Assembly (NCBI GenBank): GCA_001282665.1
Contig: LN874948.1
Location: 1,052,099-1,116,098 of the forward strand
DNA length: 64,000 nt
Direction: 5' to 3'
Source of the DNA: Clostridiales bacterium mt11
GTDB taxonomy: Bacteria > Bacillota > Clostridia > Tissierellales > Tepidimicrobiaceae
Below, one piece after another: positions 56,159 through 64,000 of this stretch. Every line of letters begins with the position of its first letter. Positions within the stretch are counted from its first letter, which is position 1. The notes beneath the pieces were generated by a model, which was not told the DNA's origin, did not search any database, and saw only the letters and a program-made list of their open reading frames with translations. Both the position numbers and the translations under genes were made by a program.

Positions 56159-57022
56159 TTATTCGTATGGATCTGGACGGAACTCACCACGAAATTCTGG
56201 ATTTTTTATTTCTCCTTCCCAGAGTAGTTGACGAGGTCTTCCATCCCAAGGCCTAGGTGAATAAACATGTAATGTAACAGCATCTATTGGATGTGGAGTT
56301 CCTATAGGTGCTGGTAAAACCTTACCTATCTCATTAATATTCCCAAGTTTTTTACCATTAACAGTTATTTGATACGATTCTGCACCTTCAATATCTATAC
56401 TTTCAAGCATTATATATTGAGTCTTTCCCCATTTAAAATACCAAACTGTCATGTCTGGTCTTTCTGGATCTGGATCTGGATCAGGATCTGGATTTACCTC
56501 ACCATCAACTTGAGTTGCTACTACATTCATTTTTACTTTACCAGGTTTTCCTTGATATTCTATATCATAATCTGAATGTTCCCATTTCATATGGATTTTA
56601 AATTCCTCTACCATATTCTTTGGAACTATTTCCACATTTTCTAGTCCACCTATATCTACCCAATTATCATCAACTTTTCTAAGCACTGTAATATTAACAG
56701 GGCTATCTCCTTGTGCTACAGGTTTAAATAGCTCATCATAAGGAGTTACGGTTATATTATATTTTACAGGTACCTCTGTGTTTTTTTTATCTATTTCAAA
56801 TTCATATATATCCTGTTCTACCCCTGGATAAATGGGCCTATCTGTTAAATCAAACATCTCGTTTCCATTTAATGTACCATTAGAATCTACCTCAAACTTA
56901 GCTGCTCTTATCTTGTTTTCATCACTAGCAAAAGTCTTGCTATAATAAGCAAAAGTTCCTATTGCCAATGATAATGCTAACACCAGAATTAGAAATATAC
57001 CTAACTTCTTTTTGTTATTCAT
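56159..57022 (-). CDS. TasA/camelysin-like secreted protein
   Basis: 287-aa exported protein with a SipW-type signal peptide (about 1-33, ending G-T-F-A-Y-Y-S). A TasA-like beta-sandwich follows (about 34-175: V-D-S-N-G-T-L, R-P-I-Y-P-G, P-V-K-Y-N-I-T-V). Next is a Pro/Asp linker (P-D-P-D-P-D-P) and a second C-terminal domain (about 190-287) not found in TasA. Family members form biofilm fibres or are cell-envelope proteases. The gene is 87 nt downstream of sipW, its probable processing enzyme. Confidence 0.82.
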   Translation of the reverse strand: MNNKKKLGIFLILVLALSLAIGTFAYYSKTFASDENKIRAAKFEVDSNGTLNGNEMFDLTDRPIYPGVEQDIYEFEIDKKNTEVPVKYNITVTPYDELFKPVAQGDSPVNITVLRKVDDNWVDIGGLENVEIVPKNMVEEFKIHMKWEHSDYDIEYQGKPGKVKMNVVATQVDGEVNPDPDPDPDPERPDMTVWYFKWGKTQYIMLESIDIEGAESYQITVNGKKLGNINEIGKVLPAPIGTPHPIDAVTLHVYSPRPWDGRPRQLLWEGEIKNPEFRGEFRPDPYE

Positions 57023-57109
57023 ATACCTTTTCCCCCTTTTTTTATACGTATAACCTCAAAGTTCCCCTTTAAAATATATTCACCTCCTCATAAAACAATT
57101 TTAGGATAT

Positions 57110-57607
57110 TTAGGCTTTACTAAAGTTAATGATCTCTTTTCCCAGTAATATAAATATAGGCAATACAAATAAAAGTATAAAACCTTTAGAGCCAGATACA
57201 AAATCAGAGAAATATCCAAATGCGGGCAGACGAAACACGTATTTCCCTACTATATCCTGCTTATTTACCAACTCTCTATCCTCTATATTATTGGCATCTC
57301 CTTTAGTTCTAAATGCAATATCCCCATTCTGGTTAAAGACCTCTACCACCCTATGGGTAACAAAGGTATCAGGATTTGTTTTAAATGTGATGATATCTCC
57401 CTCTTCAATACTGGACTCAGAAGTATTCTTTACAACTATTAAATCGCCTATTTTTATAGCTGGCTCCATAGAACCAGACAATACCTTTAAAGGTGTAAAG
57501 CCTAATATAGTATTTGACTTTGTAAGTTTCCCCACAAAAGTCAAAATAACCAGTATCAACAATAATCCTAATAATATATTGCCTATCCAATTAAATATCT
57601 TCTTCAT
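57110..57607 (-). CDS. sipW: SipW-type signal peptidase I
   Basis: 165-aa signal peptidase of the ER/SipW class. An N-terminal membrane helix (about 8-27) precedes catalytic S46 in S-G-S-M-E-P, and H85 in V-T-H-R-V-V takes the place of the usual lysine base. A C-terminal membrane helix (about 140-158) follows. SipW processes TasA-type proteins. It sits between the two candidate substrates, both of which have SipW-like signals. Confidence 0.93.
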   Translation of the reverse strand: MKKIFNWIGNILLGLLLILVILTFVGKLTKSNTILGFTPLKVLSGSMEPAIKIGDLIVVKNTSESSIEEGDIITFKTNPDTFVTHRVVEVFNQNGDIAFRTKGDANNIEDRELVNKQDIVGKYVFRLPAFGYFSDFVSGSKGFILLFVLPIFILLGKEIINFSKA

Positions 57608-57640
57608 GATAGTCCCTCCTTAAAACCTACCCGTTACCGT

Positions 57641-58705
57641 TTATTCTAATAAAGTATCTACTTCTTCTATTGTTTGAGGATCTTGTGGTTTAAGTTCCTC
57701 ATCTTCTCCTTCTGGAGTTTTCAAATCCTCTGACTCTTCTGGATTTTCTTCTGGTACAGGTGGTTGTGGAACTTCTGGGTTCGGTACAGGTAATTCTGGA
57801 TTCTCTGGACTTATTGCAGGTCCTGTAGTCAATTTATGGATTTTCTCCTCTAAATCCAAAATATAAGTATTTAGCTGCATATTTTCCTCTTCTAATGCTG
57901 CTATTCTCGATAACAGCTCTTCATTTTCTTTAGATAAAATATTGTTTTTCTCCATTTCATCTTCTAAATCCTTTGTAATAATGTTTAACAATTGGTATAG
58001 CCTTTCATTATAATCCAATAGATTAGGGGCTATTATATCTATTAACTGAGCTTGTTTCTCAGAAATATATGCTTTTTCTATCCGATTTCCACTTTCTTCC
58101 CAACTTAAAGGTTCCCATGTTAAATATCTTTCAGTATAAAGGAGGGTATCCTTAACCAAATCAATTAACTCGTCCTTTTCTTCATTAGAAAGATTATTAC
58201 TCCCATAGCTTCTTACACCCTTGTTTAGAAAATATCGATTCAATAGATAATCTTGAGACAATTTAAACTCCATAGGCTCATCTATGAATTCATTTAGATG
58301 TTTAACCCTTATATTTCCTACAACTTCTTTTTCCCCACCTATTATCAAATTTAAAACTTGAGGCAAATTTACATTTGGCACAATAGGTATTTCTACTTCA
58401 TCACGAAGCTTTACCGAATCCATATGAAGTATATAATCCTTGACATCTCCTTCTATGGAAAAAAATATTACTGGTGAATAATCTATGTCAGGAGCTTTTT
58501 TAAGCTTTAATATGGGAACATCTCCTTTATAATCTATTTTTACATCAGTCAAAATATCTTTCCTAGAAGCAGCGATTACCTCTCCATAACCATCTTCATT
58601 GTTATTAAACCAAGAATAAGTATCAGCCACCGTAAATGTTAAAGCCACTACGATTCCCGCTAGAACAAATCCAATGGCTTTATACAATAGATTTCTTTTA
58701 TTCAA
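57641..58705 (-). CDS. Exported coiled-coil protein of the SipW operon
   Basis: 354-aa protein. A SipW-like signal peptide (about 1-32, A-D-T-Y-S-W-F-N-N) precedes an all-new beta-rich domain (about 40-150), a helical part with a coiled coil (about 235-295) and a Pro/Glu-rich acidic tail (about 297-354). Position first in a sipW-tasA operon recalls the Bacillus TapA (tapA-sipW-tasA) arrangement, but I see no sequence match to TapA. A fibre-anchoring or assembly role is inferred from position only. Confidence 0.72.
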   Translation of the reverse strand: MNKRNLLYKAIGFVLAGIVVALTFTVADTYSWFNNNEDGYGEVIAASRKDILTDVKIDYKGDVPILKLKKAPDIDYSPVIFFSIEGDVKDYILHMDSVKLRDEVEIPIVPNVNLPQVLNLIIGGEKEVVGNIRVKHLNEFIDEPMEFKLSQDYLLNRYFLNKGVRSYGSNNLSNEEKDELIDLVKDTLLYTERYLTWEPLSWEESGNRIEKAYISEKQAQLIDIIAPNLLDYNERLYQLLNIITKDLEDEMEKNNILSKENEELLSRIAALEEENMQLNTYILDLEEKIHKLTTGPAISPENPELPVPNPEVPQPPVPEENPEESEDLKTPEGEDEELKPQDPQTIEEVDTLLE

Positions 58706-58957
58706 AGACCTAACCCCCTTTCTACTTCTCTGTATAGTTAACGATTTAAACCCCCCCTCCTTAATTCTTACTTTTCTTCATATAAAACTTCGATAATAAG
58801 CTAAGCTTGTCACATTTTAGGGCTTGACTATGTTTTAAACACAATTATAAGCTCTTATGCCAATAACCCCTATTCATTGGAGTATGCTGTAATCTATATG
58901 CTGTCAAAACAATTATCCAAATATTAGCCTTATGATAATACATATGTTGGTTTATAA
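58706..58957. other. Region upstream of the SipW operon
   Basis: No gene is seen in these 252 bp between the 354-aa gene and the PTS terminator. It contains the ribosome-site region of the operon. I cannot pick a secure promoter. Confidence 0.4.
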
Positions 58958-58997
58958 AAAAAAAGAACCAACCTTTTTTTAAAGCGGTTCTTTTTTT
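58958..58997 (-). terminator. Terminator of the glucitol-family PTS operon
   Basis: AAAAAAAGAACC pairs with GGTTCTTTTTTT (12 bp) across a loop of about 16 nt. The minus strand ends in a T8-9 run. Confidence 0.85.
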
Positions 58998-59033
58998 CTA
59001 TAATTAATATGTTTATATTGGCTTAAACATCTT

Positions 59034-59381
59034 CTATATTTCTTCTTTAAACCTAGCTACTGCATCATTAAAAGCTAACTTTATGGTGGAATCATTAATA
59101 TTTTCAACCTCATTTAACCTAGTACCTTCTAAATATTCTGCTTGTTTTATTTTAGAGAATACGCTATATCCCTTTAATACATATGCTTCCTTGATGTAAT
59201 CGTGATCCATTAACATCATTATTATGGCACCAGGTTTAAAGATGTGTTTTTTCCTTCCAACCAGTACATTTCCCCTAGCTCTTAGTTCATAGAAAAAGGT
59301 GTTTACAGTTTTCAATTGTTTTGAAAATAAAAAATTTTGAATAACGCTTGCTAGCATGAAAATAATCAATAATTTTATCAT
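59034..59381 (-). CDS. gutM: GutM-like glucitol operon activator
   Basis: 115-aa protein with an N-terminal hydrophobic helix, then the GutM phrases F-F-Y-E-L-R-A-R-G-N-V-L-V-G-R-K-K. In E. coli GutM activates the glucitol operon. Here it is the last gene of the PTS operon, 13 nt after the IIA gene. Membrane association is suggested by the N-terminal helix. Confidence 0.88.
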   Translation of the reverse strand: MIKLLIIFMLASVIQNFLFSKQLKTVNTFFYELRARGNVLVGRKKHIFKPGAIIMMLMDHDYIKEAYVLKGYSVFSKIKQAEYLEGTRLNEVENINDSTIKLAFNDAVARFKEEI

Positions 59382-59394
59382 AAAAACACTTCCC

Positions 59395-59751
59395 CTATTC
59401 TACTCTTATGAACTCCCCAGCCCTAGGTATTCTTTTTAGCTTTTCACTTAAATGCACTGTTCCCGGTAATTGGGGGATTGACTGATTATCAAACTTTAAA
59501 GTAACATGCCCTAACTCCTGCCATTGTTGTAATGCTGTACTTCCTATGGCTGAAATCGTATATCGTTCATCACCAAGATAAATTCTTTGATTAACTTTTA
59601 AATCCTCTAATAGCTGATTATTACTATGAATAACACAATAATCTCTTAGCTCACTAGGGGCATCGTTAGAAAATAATATTAACATATCTAACTGGCTCAT
59701 TTCCTCTACAGAAGTGCCTAATTCCAATATTTCTGATTTATATTTTTCCAC
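59395..59751 (-). CDS. srlB: PTS glucitol/sorbitol-type IIA component
   Basis: 118-aa cytosolic phosphocarrier of the glucitol PTS family (PF03829). It has L-I-L-F-S-N-D-A-P-S-E-L-R-D-Y-C-V-I-H, with a histidine at about 42 as the likely phosphoryl acceptor, and ends with G-T-V-H-L-S and I-P-R-A-G. It receives phosphate from HPr and passes it to SrlE. Normal length. Confidence 0.92.
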   Translation of the reverse strand: MEKYKSEILELGTSVEEMSQLDMLILFSNDAPSELRDYCVIHSNNQLLEDLKVNQRIYLGDERYTISAIGSTALQQWQELGHVTLKFDNQSIPQLPGTVHLSEKLKRIPRAGEFIRVE

Positions 59752-59781
59752 CTTTATCCCTCCAATACCTTGATTACTATA

Positions 59782-60786
59782 TTAATACATTCCAATGCTC
59801 ATAAAATATGCAATGATTACTGCAATTGGTCCAGTAATTTGCCTTGAAATTAAGAATGCTGGAGTTCCATATTTAATAGTATCAGGCTCTGCCTCTTGCA
59901 TAGATAGTCCAACTGGAACAAAATCTGCCCCTACCTGTACATTAATAGCAAATAATGCTGGTAGTGCATATTGAGGTGGTATAGCACCAGTGGCTATTTG
60001 GCTGCCAAGAAGAACACCTATTACCTGTGCAATAGCTGCACCAGGTCCTAACAATGGAGATAGAAATGGAAATCCGCATATTATTGATATTACTATAAGT
60101 CCTACTAATGAACCAGCCATAGGCTTTAAGGCATTTGCAATAGCATTTCCTATTCCACTAGAAAGTATTATAGTTACTAATACACTAACAAAAACCATAA
60201 AAGGTAATACAGATTTTATAACGGTATTTACAGATTCTTTTCCTGCTTCATATGCTAAAGAAATAACCTTTCCTAATGAAGTTCCCATTTTTTCAACTGC
60301 TGATATAAACCAGCTTTCTTTCTCAACTTCATTATTGGATTTAACTTCTTGATTTTCTTTCTTTTTGCTATTTGTATTTTTACTTGATTTTTGTGTTGTT
60401 CCCTTTGCAGTAGAGCCACCTGAGGACATATGAATACTTTCAGGAGTTACTCCAGAGACATAAATATCTTCATTAATAAATTCAGCAAGGGGACCAGATG
60501 GACCAATGGCATTTAGATTAACGGTGAAAATCCCTTTCTTTGGATAGACACCACATCTTAGAGTTCCCCCACAATTAATAACTGCTACAAGAATTTCGTC
60601 ATCACTTAATCCTTCCTTAAATCCATCTACAGCCTGAGTTCCAGTAAGGTCAGCTATATATTTAGCAATAGGATGTATGCCCCCACCAGTCATGGAAAGA
60701 ACCTTTTTATTTGTATCTACTGGTATACAAAGTGGTCCTCCCCAACCGCCATTATCTTTTTCAATAATAAGTTCTTTGCCGTTCAT
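59782..60786 (-). CDS. srlE: PTS glucitol/sorbitol-type IIBC component
   Basis: 334-aa subunit. The N-terminal IIB domain has G-W-G-G-P-L-x-I and the phosphocysteine region I-N-C-G-G-T-L-R-C-G-V-Y-P-K-K. A Ser/Lys/Asn linker (about 120-150) leads to a membrane IIC part (about 175-334, G-P-G-A-A-I-A-Q-V-I-G-V-L-L-G and Q-V-G-A-D-F-V-P). It works with SrlA. Confidence 0.93.
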   Translation of the reverse strand: MNGKELIIEKDNGGWGGPLCIPVDTNKKVLSMTGGGIHPIAKYIADLTGTQAVDGFKEGLSDDEILVAVINCGGTLRCGVYPKKGIFTVNLNAIGPSGPLAEFINEDIYVSGVTPESIHMSSGGSTAKGTTQKSSKNTNSKKKENQEVKSNNEVEKESWFISAVEKMGTSLGKVISLAYEAGKESVNTVIKSVLPFMVFVSVLVTIILSSGIGNAIANALKPMAGSLVGLIVISIICGFPFLSPLLGPGAAIAQVIGVLLGSQIATGAIPPQYALPALFAINVQVGADFVPVGLSMQEAEPDTIKYGTPAFLISRQITGPIAVIIAYFMSIGMY

Positions 60787-60800
60787 CTTTCAATCCTCCT

Positions 60801-61331
60801 TTATGCTACTTGTTTATTATTTTTTTTCATAAAGTATACAAAAATCTTCTCTGTTATGACTCCTCTAATCAATCCAAGAATCAAACCAGTTATAATATAG
60901 CGTATAGCAAGGGGAGCAGTAGATAAACCAAGTTTTGTGATACCGTTTGCCACTCCTAGCCAAATAAATAGTTCTGCAGGAACTATATGAGGAAATAATG
61001 ATGTCAATGGATGAACCGTTGTACCAAGAGCATCTTCAAATCCTGGTTTTCTTTTCTCTGGAAGAAATTTACCTACTGTAAGTGCTCCAGGACTACTAAA
61101 GAAGAACCAAGCAAAAGACGGTAAAATTAAATATGAAAGTATAGCACTCTTCCCCAAAAATTCAGCAATTTTTGTAATCTTTTTATCCCCTATTACTTTA
61201 ATTATAAAGTTGATTAGGAATAACAAGCCAAGTAACATAGGCACTGTACCTGCTACATTTGCAATAATTTGATCCCCAGTTTTCTGGAAAAAGCTTATAA
61301 AACCTTCTGCTAACTTAACTGCACCATTCAT
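60801..61331 (-). CDS. srlA: PTS glucitol/sorbitol-type IIC component
   Basis: 176-aa membrane subunit with about four helices and the conserved W-F-F-F-S-S-P-G-A-L-T-V-G-K-F-L-P-E motif followed by P-G-F-E-D-A-L. It is the first PTS gene of the operon, 14 nt before srlE. The operon has no srlD sorbitol-6-phosphate dehydrogenase, so the polyol imported may not be sorbitol. Confidence 0.93.
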   Translation of the reverse strand: MNGAVKLAEGFISFFQKTGDQIIANVAGTVPMLLGLLFLINFIIKVIGDKKITKIAEFLGKSAILSYLILPSFAWFFFSSPGALTVGKFLPEKRKPGFEDALGTTVHPLTSLFPHIVPAELFIWLGVANGITKLGLSTAPLAIRYIITGLILGLIRGVITEKIFVYFMKKNNKQVA

Positions 61332-61422
61332 CGTTTTGCCTCCTTTATTTTATTATTATAAAACATCTTAATTAAAACCTATTTTAAGCTAATCGATGAT
61401 TATATAATGTTTAATACTTAAA

Positions 61423-62442
61423 CTATCTTTTTATCTCTACAGCTTCACCCTTTTCTAAACTTAAATGGACAGCCTCAGCTATTCTTAATGCTTCTAATCC
61501 ATCGTTTTCATTTGCTATAAATGGTTTATTGTTAATTATACAATCCACAAAATCATTTATAGGTTCGATTCCAAAACCATAAGGTCTTCCATTATTATCT
61601 ATTATGAAATATGAATTTGGAGTTTGTCCTTTGGAAGTATTATAAAATTCCAAACCTCTATTTTGTGAATCCAATCTGAATAAATTATTTTCTGTTAATA
61701 TTTGAGTTCTTCCATCGTTGTTCTTAGGAAATCCTGATGGATAAATCCATGAATTTTCAACAGTCCAATAGCAACCGTTTTCAAATTTAATAAAAGCTTG
61801 TATAGTATCATAGGTATCTATACCTTTTGCCTTCAATACCTTCTTAGTTCCAACAGCATATACACTAACTGCTTCACATCCCATATACCAACGTATTTGG
61901 TCATAGCAATGAGTTCCTAAGAAATGTACTGGAGAGGATTTATCAGCCCAATTAAACCATTTAGTAGGCACATCTATAATATCGTCCATGCTCATATAAC
62001 CACGAATTGGTGCTCCAGTTGTTTCTTTTAACAATTCATTTCTTAAATTGATTGCTGCTGGATCCCATCTTTTATGATAATCTACTGCAACTCTCACATT
62101 GTATTTTTTAGCTTCTTCAATTATAGCCATAGCATCTTCACTAGTAGTAGCTAATGGTTTTTCAACAAGAATATCCTTTCCTTTTCTTATAGCTGTTAAA
62201 GCTGGTGCCATATGAAAAGCATCTGGAGTTGCTATAGAAACAGCATCTATTTCTTCTTTCTCTAACATTTCTTCAATATTTGTATAAGTTTTTGCATTGA
62301 ATTCGCCTTTTAATCCATCTAAAATCTTTTGATTTAAATCACAAATTGCAACTAATTCTGCATCTTTGTTCCAGTCAAATGCCCTAATATGATTCATACC
62401 ATATATACCAGCACCTACAACTGCTACTCTTAATTTTTTCAT
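61423..62442 (-). CDS. Gfo/Idh/MocA-family oxidoreductase
   Basis: 339-aa NAD(P)-dependent sugar/polyol dehydrogenase. The Rossmann start is V-V-G-A-G-I-Y-G-M-N-H (about 8-18), followed by the E-K-P-L-A-T-T motif (about 94-100) and the H-C-Y-D-Q active-site region. It lies upstream of the PTS genes on the same strand (91-nt gap) and is the obvious catabolic enzyme for the imported polyol or its phosphate. Substrate unknown; inositol-like or sugar-alcohol substrates are typical of the family. Confidence 0.92.
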   Translation of the reverse strand: MKKLRVAVVGAGIYGMNHIRAFDWNKDAELVAICDLNQKILDGLKGEFNAKTYTNIEEMLEKEEIDAVSIATPDAFHMAPALTAIRKGKDILVEKPLATTSEDAMAIIEEAKKYNVRVAVDYHKRWDPAAINLRNELLKETTGAPIRGYMSMDDIIDVPTKWFNWADKSSPVHFLGTHCYDQIRWYMGCEAVSVYAVGTKKVLKAKGIDTYDTIQAFIKFENGCYWTVENSWIYPSGFPKNNDGRTQILTENNLFRLDSQNRGLEFYNTSKGQTPNSYFIIDNNGRPYGFGIEPINDFVDCIINNKPFIANENDGLEALRIAEAVHLSLEKGEAVEIKR

Positions 62443-62531
62443 TTAAATCCCTCCAAAATAACTTGAATATTTTCATATGTCTAATTTTTTAGATTATATT
62501 ATTAGGTTTAGTACATTATATCATCTTTGTT

Positions 62532-62570
62532 GTAAAACTTCAATGATTTTTATTTTAATAGAAGTTTTAC
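62532..62570. promoter_or_regulatory. Candidate RpiR operator in the divergent region
   Basis: A perfect inverted repeat GTAAAACTTC (62532-62541) / GAAGTTTTAC (62561-62570) has a 19-nt spacer, midway between the dehydrogenase and rpiR start codons. Two half sites two helical turns apart suit a dimeric or tetrameric regulator. Confidence 0.6.
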
Positions 62571-62666
62571 TACATTAAGGCAAAATATTCTATTTACTCT
62601 ATTAAATTTTATGATAATATGGTAATTAGTATATAATATACATATCAATTAAAAGGAGTATAGATA

Positions 62667-63533
62667 ATGAACAGTAATATATTAGTTAAATTAATATCCA
62701 ATTTTGATTCCTTTACACCTACTGAACAGAGTTTAGCACGATATATTATGGATAATAAAGAATCTATTGTTGATATGTCCCTTAGCACCTTATCGGCTAA
62801 TAGCAATGTTAGCGAAGCTACCGTAATGAGATTGACTAAAAAACTTGATTTGTCGGGGTATTCTGAGTTTAAATTAAAGCTATCTGCAAGTTTAGTATCT
62901 CCCCACGATTTTAAATCTATAAAAGATATTTATTCAAACGATTCACCTTATGAAATTTTAAATAAGATAACATCTTCAACTTGTAAAGCTTTAGAGTTTA
63001 CAAATCAGATTATCGATCCATCAGAACTAGAAAAAGCAGTTAATTTGATTAATAAAATCCATAAATCCAATAAAAATATCTTTATAGTTGCATTAGGAGC
63101 TTCAAGTATCATTGCCAAGGATTTACAAACCAAATTTATGAGATTGAATATAAACACAATCTATTATGAAGATACGCATTTGAGTTTGGAAAGCATTATA
63201 GGCATCCAAGAAGATGATTTGCTAATCGTACTTTCAACATTGGGTAAATCAATGCACGCTCACCATTGTATGGAAATAGCCAAAGATAATAATGCTTCCA
63301 TTATACTCATAACTCAATATGGAAATCAAAGCATATCCAATAAAGCTGATATAATTTTAAATACTGCAAATATTGAAAACAACCTTAGATTAACTTCTCA
63401 AACTTCAAGAATCTCTCAGTTGATCATAATAGATACCATATTTACTTCTCTAGCACTTGAAAATGATAAGATACAAGATGAAGTGGAAAACACCAAGAAC
63501 TTATTTAGAAAATATGGCTATTATTGCGATTAA
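62667..63533 (+). CDS. RpiR/MurR-family transcriptional regulator
   Basis: 288-aa regulator. The N-terminal RpiR helix-turn-helix (about 1-78: F-T-P-T-E-Q-S-L-A-R-Y-I, S-N-V-S-E-A-T-V-M-R-L-T-K-K-L) is followed by a SIS sugar-phosphate-binding domain (about 110-250, I-F-I-V-A-L-G-A-S-S and V-L-S-T-L-G-K-S). It is divergent from the dehydrogenase/PTS operon and presumably controls it in response to the phosphorylated polyol. Confidence 0.94.
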   Translation: MNSNILVKLISNFDSFTPTEQSLARYIMDNKESIVDMSLSTLSANSNVSEATVMRLTKKLDLSGYSEFKLKLSASLVSPHDFKSIKDIYSNDSPYEILNKITSSTCKALEFTNQIIDPSELEKAVNLINKIHKSNKNIFIVALGASSIIAKDLQTKFMRLNINTIYYEDTHLSLESIIGIQEDDLLIVLSTLGKSMHAHHCMEIAKDNNASIILITQYGNQSISNKADIILNTANIENNLRLTSQTSRISQLIIIDTIFTSLALENDKIQDEVENTKNLFRKYGYYCD

Positions 63534-63544
63534 ATCTGGTAGGA

Positions 63545-63567
63545 GGTAAATAATTATTTTATTTACC
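63545..63567 (+). terminator. Weak hairpin after the RpiR gene
   Basis: GGTAAATAA pairs with TTATTTACC around a 5-nt loop, extendable with a bulge to GAGG/CCTC. There is no T run on the plus strand. Confidence 0.35.
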
Positions 63568-63619
63568 GACCTCTCCAAGTAAGAACAACAATCTTCCTCC
63601 CATGTAACCGCCACAGTTA

Positions 63620-63799
63620 TTATGTAGGGTTCGGGTAGCATTGGGCTTTGTTTTTATCTGCAAACTCGGTCCACTCTACTTCAGCCTGATGTGATTTCTG
63701 TTCGTCAGCAATTGCATAACAAATGGTCGTTGACAAAGACGCAGAGCCGATAACCACGAATTTTATTATCCGTGTGTTATCGGCTCTGCGTCTTTGCAT
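63620..63799 (-). CDS. Small uncharacterised frame at the mobile-element edge
   Basis: 59-codon frame from ATG 63797-63799 to TAA 63620-63622. It encodes a basic start (M-Q-R-R-R-A-D-N), a mildly hydrophobic stretch and a polar end (E-W-T-E-F-A-D-K-N-K). I do not recognise it. The first third overlaps the long hairpin at 63734-63796. Base composition is richer in GC than the neighbouring genes. It may be an element remnant rather than a working gene. Confidence 0.3.
   Translation of the reverse strand: MQRRRADNTRIIKFVVIGSASLSTTICYAIADEQKSHQAEVEWTEFADKNKAQCYPNPT
63734..63796. other. Long perfect hairpin (21 bp) in foreign-looking DNA
   Basis: CAAAGACGCAGAGCCGATAAC (63734-63754, 21 nt) is the reverse complement of 63776-63796. 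The loop can add CACG/CGTG pairs. GC-rich for this genome. Candidate terminator, recombination site or element end. Confidence 0.6.
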
Positions 63800-63851
63800 C
63801 TAGCTCTTTAATAATTAACATATTTAGTTGTTTTACATTGATTAGAGTTTC

Positions 63852-63965
63852 CTATTTACATTTCGGACAAAATAGCAGGAAACATTTTAATTCAGTATCT
63901 TCTCTTAATTTTGTCTGGATTTTATTTCTGCAGATAGGACATAAAATCCATTTGGTACTTACCAT
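63852..63965 (-). CDS. Truncated cysteine-rich KTR-type protein
   Basis: 37-aa frame from ATG 63963-63965 (AAGGTG upstream) to TAG 63852-63854. W-I-L-C-P-I-C-R-N-K, then R-E-D-T-E-L-K and F-C-P-K-C-K match the start of the cysteine-rich KTR family (PF14205). The two Cys-x-x-Cys pairs form a likely zinc site. Family members are usually about 55 residues and are common on conjugative elements, so this one stops early and may be a remnant. Confidence 0.6.
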   Translation of the reverse strand: MVSTKWILCPICRNKIQTKLREDTELKCFLLFCPKCK

Positions 63966-64000
63966 TGCAGCACCTTATTTCATAAATATATTTTTGAATG

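Noticed and set aside
57129..57623. 164-codon plus-strand frame opposite sipW
   Set aside because: Shadow of the sipW gene, whose motifs and ribosome site are clear on the minus strand.

Overview
The window is AT-rich and carries Firmicutes-type ribosome binding sites (AGGAGG). It has the gene complement of a strict anaerobe: pyruvate formate-lyase, selenium/molybdenum hydroxylase genes, a TasA/SipW operon, and sigma-54 control of a PTS. It most resembles a Clostridia/Tissierellia fermenter of purines and amino acids (inference; no rRNA is present to confirm it).

Layout. (1) 1-1025: the start of a mannose-family PTS (IIC, partial IID) on the minus strand, behind a near-consensus -24/-12 promoter. 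(2) 1466-25582: a purine-catabolism island, almost all on the minus strand. In transcription order it holds guanine deaminase and a PucR regulator, then a hydantoinase-like ring-opening amidohydrolase, an isochorismatase-fold hydrolase, a UbiX/UbiD prenyl-FMN decarboxylase pair, a small bacterial microcompartment (three BMC-H, one BMC-P, a flavoprotein and a 76-aa unknown), an adenine deaminase, a purine permease, a four-subunit xanthine/purine dehydrogenase whose molybdenum subunit is split into two genes, a second adenine deaminase, a chemoreceptor, YqeC, MocA and a sigma-54 activator. A cyclase-family hydrolase is transcribed divergently from the hydantoinase. Read together, these genes fit the anaerobic purine-ring pathway known biochemically from purinolytic clostridia: adenine, guanine and hypoxanthine to xanthine, then 4-ureido-5-imidazolecarboxylate, 4-amino-5-imidazolecarboxylate and 4-aminoimidazole. 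Part of this route is apparently associated with a microcompartment that has no aldehyde enzymes. This is the main finding of the window; the step assignments are inference.

(3) 25938-31459: a CotH kinase / DUF4956 / VTC polyphosphate-polymerase trio next to a two-component system. (4) 31606-34725: tRNA-Glu, tRNA-Gln, gltX and a divergent RelA/SpoT-domain protein. (5) 34950-36683: a polysaccharide deacetylase and a heptad-repeat coiled-coil protein. (6) 36835-39871: pflB-pflA with a Rex-like operator upstream. (7) 40458-42454: a xanthine/uracil permease and a PrcB-like protein. (8) 42618-51059: a very large subtilisin-like protease, an M20 amidohydrolase, and a YibE/F gene split by a frameshift. 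(9) 51105-55968: one large decayed S-layer/PHP-domain surface protein gene with at least seven lesions. (10) 56159-58705: a TasA/SipW-like matrix operon. (11) 59034-63533: a glucitol-family PTS with GutM, a Gfo/Idh/MocA dehydrogenase and a divergent RpiR regulator. (12) 63540-64000: GC-richer DNA with a long hairpin and a truncated cysteine-rich KTR gene, probably the edge of a mobile element.

A small repeat family ending in CAATTGACAATTG and carrying a REP-like GGGCGAG...CTCGCCC hairpin occurs in the purine island and supplies the stop codons of three genes there.
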